From contig JAVIAB010000047.1 of assembly GCA_032433765.1 (NCBI GenBank), forward strand, positions 19,935,011 to 19,999,010: a stretch of 64,000 nucleotides of DNA, in the 5' to 3' direction. Made by a program: the position numbers and the translations under genes. This stretch comes from Megaustenia siamemsis (taxonomy: Eukaryota > Mollusca > Gastropoda > Stylommatophora > Ariophantidae). Position 1 is the stretch's first letter, and every line of letters starts with the position of its first letter. Shown here piece by piece: positions 57,245-64,000 of the stretch. Under the pieces are notes generated by a model. It saw only the letters and a program-made list of their open reading frames with translations, made no database searches and was not told where the DNA came from.

Positions 57245-58130
57245 TAGCAAATTAGATCATGTCATTTATTCTCCCTGTCAATAAGTATACAGAAGACTGT
57301 GGTGCTTCCAAAAGGTGGAGCTATATCATTAAATAATACACCCCTTGAATCTGTGAGAATGTGCACATATCTCTGTTCTATGGTCATAACCACCGTCTTC
57401 CTGAAGAAGAAACAAATTCCTGAATTTGAAATGCATCTTCCACATTTGGTAAACTTAAAGATAGAGCATGGGCCAACACCAAATTAACAATGAGAACTAT
57501 TATTCAAGTTTACCAAAGTCGTGTGCTTTGTACACTTCTATACAAATCAGAAACATGGACTACCTATGCAGGGCAGGAGAAAAGGTTAAACGATGTTCAC
57601 GTGTGTTGTCTTCGAATGATTATCAACATTAAATGGTAGGACTAAGTAACCAACTCTAATGTCTTACAACGAGCCAAATTGCCATATATTATGACAACAC
57701 TTAGGAGTCGTAGACAGAGATGTCTGGGTCATGTAAGAAGAATGATAAACATTCGTATTCCCAAACAAATATTGTATGGTGAACTAAGGACGTGATTAGA
57801 CCAAAGGGCAGAACAATACCGAGCTATAAAGATGTTTGTAGGGCTTCCTTGAGTGAATTCTCTTTCAGTGAAGGAAACTCGGAAATTCTGTCTGCAGATC
57901 GTAGCACACGGAGAAGAAAAATGACAAAAATGGTACATCTTTCGAAGCATGATGATATCAAATTCAGAAGACAAAGGGCGCAGGAGAAAGGAGACGAGTC
58001 AGTTCTACCACGATTACGTCTTGTTTGTTCTGCGGATAGATCTATCCAATATTGGCAGATTTAGTCACGAGAGAAGGTGTTTAGAATAACAGCATCCAGC
58101 ATAATTCACTAATATTTTTTACCAAACTGC
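57245..58130 (+). mobile_element. L-D LINE fragment inserted upstream of SDR3
   Basis: Frames show KTVVLPKGGAISLNNTPLES (RT thumb entry), VVCFVHFYTNQKHG, LRSRRQRCLGHVRRM-like and RPKGRTIPSYKDVCRASLSE, with many breaks. The C-terminal Cys motif is decayed near 58040. It interrupts flank sequence that is continuous beside SDR1 (5180-5230). Confidence 0.8.
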
Positions 58131-58447
58131 TGACTTATCATGATTGCTAGCTACACAACGTATGTCAAGAACAAAAAAGGTCATATTTAATGGTAGTATA
58201 CTAATTACAATTAGTAAAAGTTGTACTATAGTAGCAGTGGTGCAACTTCTATAAAAATGTTTACCGGAATTCTACTATCGTAGCCTATTTAAAAATTAAA
58301 AAAAAAAGATACAAAGATGCAAAAATAGTTTTCAATTACCTCTGAAGTAAATAGGATCGTATCTGTTCATATATAACAAGTTTACTGGAACACGTTTCGT
58401 AAGTAGTAATCTAGGTAAAGTTCACGCTACTATTACAGAAGGTTCCA

Positions 58448-58752
58448 TCATCATCATTATCATCATCAAGTACCGGGCCTACTGGCGTAGGTGATCATGT
58501 CTCTCCACAACTTTCGATCTCGACAGTTCTTTATCATTTATGTTGTTGACCTTCTGCCAAGCCATTCTCTTAAGTTGTCTGTTTTTTTTTTCTCTTTGCT
58601 TTCCTCTATCTCTTCGTCCCTCAATTTTTCCATTTGTTACAATATATCCCAGTTGTTATCTTCTCATTACATGACCAAAAAATGATGATTGTCCATTCAT
58701 AATATAGGAAATTAGCTCTCTTTTTGCTTTGACCTCTCTCAGTACATCTTCG
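58448..58752 (-). mobile_element. L-A LINE stub inside the AAGGTTCC repeat
   Basis: The minus strand carries the L-A C-terminus (DVLREVKAKRELI and FFGHVMR) with an ATC-rich tail at 58448-58467. It splits the block GAAGGTTCC / ATACCATAGTTTATAC, which is continuous at 5417-5440. Confidence 0.85.
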
Positions 58753-58905
58753 AAGATACCATAGTTTATACAAAAACATATTGCATGACTAGGTGGTAAA
58801 ATGAAGGTTCCACAGTTTATGTACAGGAAAGATTGCATTACTGCCGATTAAATGAAGGTTACAGGCTTTTGTATAACAAAAAGTAGTTTTCTAATCGATG
58901 TTAAC
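58753..58905 (+). repeat. AAGGTTCC-unit degenerate tandem repeat
   Basis: Two and a half units matching 5415-5475 and 6555-6720. The right boundary CTAATCGATGTTA corresponds to CTAATCGACGTTA at 6705. Confidence 0.6.
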
Positions 58906-59229
58906 TCAACTCTTTTAATATAGATTTTGTAGAGAAGTATTAATCGTTTATATAAAGAAATATTGATTGTGTAATCAGAGAAATAGGGATTCAATCCTTA
59001 ATAGGATATCATATAAATATCACATCGTTATCAGATGTATCTTATCTAGACGATATCATAGATACAAACATACAACATAATAAAGGACAACACGTTTTTT
59101 AGATTAATACACATTTTATATATATATAAATAAAACTGCATATATTAATACATATAAAACTATAAATGTACATACTCGAAAACAACGTTAAGGGGATTCC
59201 AATGGAAAACCCTCGTTCGGTAGAGGACA

Positions 59230-59660
59230 TCATGTGCTACAGGTGATACCCGATCGTCATCAAGCTACTGTAAGCAAAATAAATATTAAGCAAACTCTAA
59301 AGATTAGTACTTGGAATGTGAGAACACTCATGCAGAAGGGTAAACCAGAAAACATCATACAAGAAATGAAAAGAATGGGTTTACAATTACTGGGACTTTG
59401 CGAAATAAGATACACCGGATCAGGGGAGATGTATTCTGATAAACATAAAATAATCTATTCTGGAGGTACAAACACCAAAGAGGAGTAGGTATCATCTTGG
59501 ATGCAGAAAGAGCAAGAACAGTGAAAGGCTTTTACCCAGTATCTGACAGAGTCCTTTTAGTGAAATTGAATGGAATGTCAAAAGACATAAATCTTATACA
59601 TATACAAGTTTATGCACCAACAGCAGACAGTCTAGTGGAAACAATTGATACATTTTATTG
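59230..59660 (+). mobile_element. RTE-like LINE endonuclease N-terminal fragment
   Basis: The frame reads LKISTWNVRTLMQKGKPENI and LLGLCEIRYTGSGE, then after a frameshift near 59475 RGVGIILDAERARTVKG and LIHIQVYAPTADSL. These are the first strands of an AP-endonuclease domain. It stops abruptly at 59660 where L-G begins. Confidence 0.85.
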
Positions 59661-60337
59661 ATGGTTCTGTTATTCGGCACGTACGGAGCTCATGTGCTTT
59701 CACCGCTCACGATGGAGGCAGAACTGAGAAGGGAGACAGTGGTGTTTTCGAATTGACTACAAGTAGTTTGACCATGGAAATTATGGCTTTTACAAAACTA
59801 TTATCATGACTTGAGATACAGCGTTATACAGATGTATGTTTCCTTAGTGACTCAATGAGTATGCTCAGATAGATCGCAAACAAGCTGTGTTCGATGGCAG
59901 TAGTTAGAATCTTGAGAGGTCTCCTTTTACGTCCCAGGACACGATGATGTAAGAGGTAATGAGCCCGTTAAGAGACATGTCAGTTTGACTTATGCTGAGG
60001 GTGGAAGGGCAACGGATCTCTCTGACATCTCCACTGACATCTCCACTGACATCTCCACTGACATCTCCACTGACATCTCCACTGACATCGATCATGCTGG
60101 ACGAAAAAAACAAACAAACAAAAAGTGACACCAAATCCGCAGCCATGAACCGAGTTCAAGAATATCATATCAGGGTGGGAGATGCCAGAGAATAGCTTAA
60201 CGTAGGAATACAGAGAAAGCTGGTCAACCAAAACAACACCGGTGTTGTTATGTCACCAGACTTTGATGGATATTCTTCGGGAGAAATTTGAATACTTATG
60301 GACTTGTCCAATCTGCAGGGAAGATGATCTGTCGTCT
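59661..60337 (+). mobile_element. L-G LINE 3' half (duplicon 4 copy)
   Basis: Starts DGSVIRHVRSSCAFTAHDGG and ends with the EYLWTCPIC..D segment before the pentanucleotide tail. A 12-bp repeat has expanded within it. Confidence 0.78.
60027..60090. repeat. 12-bp tandem repeat (ACTGACATCTCC), about 5 copies
   Basis: Perfect units inside the L-G coding remnant. The counterpart at about 39475 has no expansion, so it arose after the duplication. Confidence 0.93.
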
Positions 60338-60678
60338 AAACTAAACTAAACTAAATTAAACTAAACTAAACTAAATTAAACTAAATTAAACTAAACTAAA
60401 CTAAAGTAAATTAAACTAAACTGAACTGAACTGAACTGAACTGAACTGAACTGAACTGAACTGAACTGAACTGAACTAAACTAAACTAAACTAAACTAAA
60501 CTAAACTAAACTAAACTAAACTAAACTAAACTGAACTGAACTGAACTGAACTGAACTGAACTGAACTGAACTGAACTGAACTGAACTGAACTGAGCTGAG
60601 CTGAGCTGAGCTGAGCTGAGCTGAGCTGAGCTGAGCTGAGCTGAGCTAAACTAAACTAAACTAAACTAAACTAAACAT
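60338..60678. repeat. pentanucleotide array CTAAA / CTGAA / CTGAG (expanded L-G tail)
   Basis: About 68 units in homogeneous blocks: CTAAA with some ATTAA, then CTGAA, CTAAA, CTGAA again, CTGAG, and finally CTAAA. The sister locus has about nine CTAAA units only. Confidence 0.95.
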
Positions 60679-60879
60679 TTTGGAAAATCATTGAATGCTT
60701 ACTTTTGATACAACACACTGACCACGATTGTAGTTGAGGAGGTATATAAAACTAAGTGTAATATGATAGATATTGTGCCCGAATAAACCATTTCAAATCA
60801 AAATGTGTAATATTCTTTTAGTCAAGTTCGAAACAAAATTACTATTATTCAATAAACTAGAGTGAATATTAACATAAAA

Positions 60880-61440
60880 ATAAACGGGACACATGTGAAA
60901 CAAGTGCAGGAAGTTAAATATTTGAGCACAAAAAAATCATCGGCTTTCCAAAAAAAATGAGAAAGATACTATGCAATCCAATTTTGACAATAGAAACAAG
61001 AAAAATAGTTCTTAAATGTTATGTAGATCCAGTCTTAACATATGAATGTCAATCATGGACAATAGGACAACGGACAAGAGAATCACCGAAGTCTGCAGAA
61101 ATGTGGTTTTACAGAAGAATGTTGAGAAAACCATGGACAGCTAAGAAGAATAATGAAAACGTTTTGAAAGAAGCCAAAACAAAAAGAGAGCAAATTTCCA
61201 ATATTAGGAAGAAACAATCATCATTTTTTTTACCATGTCATGAGAAGATAACAGCTGGGATATATTGTAACCACTGGAAAAATTGAGGGACGAGGAGATA
61301 GAGGTAAGCAAAGAGAAAAAATAACAGACAGCTTAAGAGAATGGCTTGGCAGAAGGTCAACAACAGAAATGATAAATAACTGTCGAGATAGAAAGTTGTG
61401 GAGAGACATGATCACCTACGCAAGCAGGCTTGGTATTTAA
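60880..61440 (+). mobile_element. L-A LINE fragment (nested, duplicon 4)
   Basis: The 109-codon frame has KILCNPILTIETRKIVLKCY, QSWTIGQRTRESPKSAEM and RRMLRKPWTAKKNNENV, and ends LWRDMITYASRLGI in another frame. Counterpart of 39980-40548. Confidence 0.87.
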
Positions 61441-61444
61441 TGAA

Positions 61445-62010
61445 TAACATCAGTTGAAAGTAGCAACACAGAAATAGAAAGCATAATAGCTTAGGCCGAA
61501 ATAGCATTTCAGAAAATAAAAATGATTTTGTGGAACAAGTCTATATAATTAGAAATGAGAAAGAAAGTTCATCGAGGATATATAGAGCTAAATCTGACCT
61601 ATGGAAACGAATCATTGACAGTAGACAAACAGATTAAAAGACGATAATGAGGCTAGTGGGAAGTGATTTCTTAGACAAATTTTGAAAGCGAAGGTAACAA
61701 TGACATTCATTACCAAAACCTAACTAAGACATTCCAAAGAGGCCAACACAAAAAGTTAGCTCCTACAAAAAAAAAAACATCTAAAAGAAACAATTACAAT
61801 TTTTCGGGTTCATCATGAGAGAAAAAAAGTTGAAATAATTGGTAACAACTACCTACATGAATGGAAATAGTTATCGCGAAGGACAAAGTGAGAAGATACT
61901 AGATAGCTTGGTGGCCTGGCATGGAGAACAGTCAACAACAGAATTGATACGATGCACTGTGGATAGAAAATTGAGGAAGGACACTGTCGCATACTCAAAT
62001 CGGTATAGAA
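61445..62010 (+). mobile_element. older L-A LINE remnant (duplicon 4)
   Basis: Counterpart of 40555-41110 with the same decayed landmarks. Confidence 0.6.
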
Positions 62011-62420
62011 TATGATGGTTATTATTATGTATTAATAATATACATAGAGTCATAAGGATTATAAAATATAACAATATATTTATATATATTGACATATAAA
62101 ATATTATATTTCCTTTACATTTGTAAAGTAACTAAAAATGGATTAAAAATTGCGTACACTAAATAATCTTGAAAATTGATTATGAAGCACCCTTATAATA
62201 AATTACCTTTTTTTTCAAGTTCTCGCAAACTTTATCTGTGTGATTCCAATCATGTAGGCTATGTTAATTCGCCATAACTCTTCAACATATCAACACGTTA
62301 ATAATCAAGGGTATATATAAATAGTATTGGGTATAATAAACAACAAAAGTTTCAATTATTGCAAACAGAATTGTGAAAACCAAGTGTTTTATAGCAGATA
62401 TGACATAATATTTAAAACAT

Positions 62421-62900
62421 ACCAAATTGGTTGGTCTCTTGATGACTGTACCCCTAGAGGTCAGTCTTATTTCACAAAACTATAAAAGTAATCAGATACC
62501 CTGAATATTAAAGGATCTAGAGACTTCTGTTACGAAAAAAGACTTCTATTGTGTATTTAAATTATTTTTACAGGACAAAACATTGCTGATTTTCCGATAT
62601 GGCTGCCGATTTCGTAGCAACCAGACTATTCATTAATGTAAAAGCATATATATGCATATGTACCAAATTGAGTGGTCTCTTGATGACTGTACCCCTAGAC
62701 GTCAGTCTTATTTCACAAAACTATAAAAGTAATCAGATACCCTGAATATTAAAGGATCTAGAGACTTCTGTTACGAAAAAAGACTTCTATTGTGTATTTA
62801 AATTATTTTTACAGGACAAAACATTGCTGATTTTCCGATATGGCTGCCGATTTCGTAGCAACCAGACTATTCATTAATGTAAACGCATATATATGCATAT
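62421..62900. repeat. 241-bp tandem duplication
   Basis: ACCAAATTGG at 62421 recurs as ACCAAATTGA at 62662, and the two units differ at only a few bases. Duplicon 2 has one unit (about 41519-41760). Confidence 0.93.
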
Positions 62901-62901
62901 G

Positions 62902-62943
<42 letters not shown>

Positions 62944-62950
62944 TATATAC
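62898..62950. repeat. (TA)n microsatellite
   Basis: Two TA runs separated by a GTATA interruption, next to the tandem duplication. Confidence 0.9.
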
Positions 62951-63118
62951 ATACACTTTTAATTAAGACCATTATGGAAACATTCTAAAAATGTATCATC
63001 TTATTTTGTTAAGACTTTTGATGAAAAGTTACAAATTTTAACAAACTTGCCTCCTTAAAAAATCTATAAATTTTTCATCACATTCATTTTGTAAATGAAA
63101 CAGTAATTGTGAATATCT

Positions 63119-63385
63119 ACAGGGTGGTCCGAAAGTCTTGTTAAACCTCCTGATATTTTTTTTCAAATTGTTGATACAAGTTCTATAGTGTGGAGAAACG
63201 TCTGCTTACAATGTATGAACACACGAAGGTCTACTTACTGGAAATAGCATGAAGGGTGTCCAACGGGGCTTCGAGGCAAGATTCATTATTCGTCAAATTT
63301 TACACAGAACGTGACGAGAACATTATACACTACAGCAGTGGCGGTATTCGCACCGATTAACTGATTGTTTGAACGTGAAGCATCT
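63119..63385 (+). other. AGGGTGGTCCGAAAGTC block (duplicon 4 copy)
   Basis: Counterpart of 41937-42200; nearly identical. Contains the empty site for the L-F stub of duplicon 3 near 63352. Confidence 0.4.
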
Positions 63386-63547
63386 GCCAATATCTGCATT
63401 CTCAAATGAAACATTAAATGATATCTGAACAGAAAAACCGTAGAGGGTAACAAGATATTCGAAGACGGCAGTATCCGCATTTTAAATGATGCATATAATA
63501 ATAATAATAATAGTAATAATAATAATAAGCTTTTAATGAGAGAATAG

Positions 63548-63656
63548 GAAACATAACAGCAGCAGAGGCGAACAGAAGATCAAAAGACCACAAATTATAT
63601 CCCCTCGACGCTGAAAGGCAGATGAGGAAGGAAAGAAAAGAAGCAGAAGAAGAATG
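63548..63656 (+). mobile_element. L-C LINE 3' stub with 9-bp target duplication (duplicon 4)
   Basis: Same insertion as at 42350-42455: AGAGAATAG at 63539-63547 and 63657-63665. Shared by SDR2 and SDR4 only. Confidence 0.9.
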
Positions 63657-63710
63657 AGAGAATAGCCCCAAAATCTATTTGGAAAAAGATTTGTTAATTT
63701 CGTTCAGGCA

Positions 63711-64000
63711 TTAAGCAGTCTGCTTCAAGAATGACCAATCAGGGCAACCGAAAAAGCTTCTCCCAGAATCAAGTGTAACGATTTGACCTGTAATGAAACA
63801 AGCTGCGTCAGACACCAAAAAAGCAACAACCTCAGCAACACCTTCAGCAGTAACACTTGCAGTTTTCAGCGGCTGTGTGCTGTACTCAATTTTCAGAATT
63901 TCCTTGTTAATTAAAGAAATATCATCTCCGTAATCTCTGCTGACGTCAGTTGCTATGTATCCAGGCCTAACCCCGTTGACACGAATACCCTTCGACCCAA
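63711..64000 (-). CDS. SDR4: C-terminal part of a short-chain dehydrogenase, runs off the window
   Basis: The stop codon is at 63711-63713 and the frame is open to the window edge, about 96 codons. It covers the part after the YxxxK active site: the GIRVNGVRPGYIATDVSRDYG region, STQPLKTASVTAEG, FLVSDAACFITGQ and LDSGRSFFGCPDWSFLKQTA. The C-terminal 14 residues match SDR2, whereas the IATDVSRD segment matches SDR3. One visible change is Pro to Ser in the LGPKG motif. No indels or stops are visible, so the gene may be intact, but the catalytic half lies outside the window. Confidence 0.88.
   Translation of the reverse strand, partial: GSKGIRVNGVRPGYIATDVSRDYGDDISLINKEILKIEYSTQPLKTASVTAEGVAEVVAFLVSDAACFITGQIVTLDSGRSFFGCPDWSFLKQTA

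Larger units (their letters stand above)
59660..64000. other. SDR duplicon 4 (segmental duplication copy)
   Basis: Collinear with 39100-43300 with very few differences: same L-G, nested L-A, older L-A, AGGGTGGTCC block, L-C stub and SDR gene, plus a private 241-bp tandem duplication and a longer L-G tail. Confidence 0.85.

Overview
This is a low-GC, repeat-saturated piece of an animal nuclear genome. RTE-like and RNase-H-bearing non-LTR retrotransposons, tRNA-derived SINEs, very long GATA arrays and intronless short-chain dehydrogenase genes together suggest a lophotrochozoan, most likely a mollusc (perhaps a heterobranch snail). That assignment is inference only. There is no operon structure, rRNA or genuine tRNA gene.

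Host genes are few. Four copies of one short-chain dehydrogenase/reductase (SDR) gene lie on the minus strand, spread over 60 kb. SDR1 (4278-5096) and SDR2 (42510-43331) have complete reading frames. SDR3 (53469-57138) is a pseudogene split by a LINE. SDR4 (63711-64000) runs off the right edge. The surrounding non-coding DNA was copied too: 560-5470, 34400-43950 and 59660-64000 are collinear once insertions are set aside, and 52330-58940 is a more diverged relative. One other likely host-coding piece, at 37602-38316, is an exon-like fragment with two copies of a cysteine-rich extracellular module. A second unrelated duplicated segment pair is 15440-18050 and 49830-51509.

Because segments are duplicated, many transposon insertions can be read by comparing a filled site with its empty paralogue. 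Local labels used here: L-A (RTE-like, GAT-repeat tail), L-B (RTE-like, GATA tail), L-C (RTE-like, GAA-type tail), L-D (C-terminal Cys/His motif), L-E (GAT tail), L-F (RT plus RNase H, GATA tail), L-G (RNase H, pentanucleotide tail), SINE-1 (tRNA-derived, T-rich tail), SINE-2 (tRNA-derived) and SINE-G (GATA tail shared with L-B).

Layout: 0-5 kb L-C/L-D/L-G/L-A remnants and a 415-bp GATA array, then SDR1. 5.5-6.5 kb holds an unclassified retroposon with an 11-bp target duplication. 6.5-11 kb holds LINE and SINE pieces and a second GATA array. 11.9-15.1 kb is a decayed L-C element with a nested SINE-1. 15-18 kb is the segmental duplication with two LINE insertions. 21.9-24.0 kb is an apparently intact Tc1/mariner-superfamily transposon whose catalytic spacing is about DD83E. 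24-34 kb holds minisatellites and LINE/SINE pieces. 34.6-35.1 kb is a non-autonomous element whose ends resemble the intact transposon. 36-43 kb holds L-B, the cysteine-rich exon, L-G, nested L-A and SDR2. 44-53 kb holds LINE ends, several minisatellites, SINE-2 and a foldback-like element. 53-58 kb is SDR3 with its LINE. 59-64 kb is the fourth duplicon.

The most notable items are the intact DD83E transposon with its probable non-autonomous relative, the SDR array whose copy history can be ordered by shared insertions, LINE tails that grew into satellite-like arrays, and the foldback-like element.
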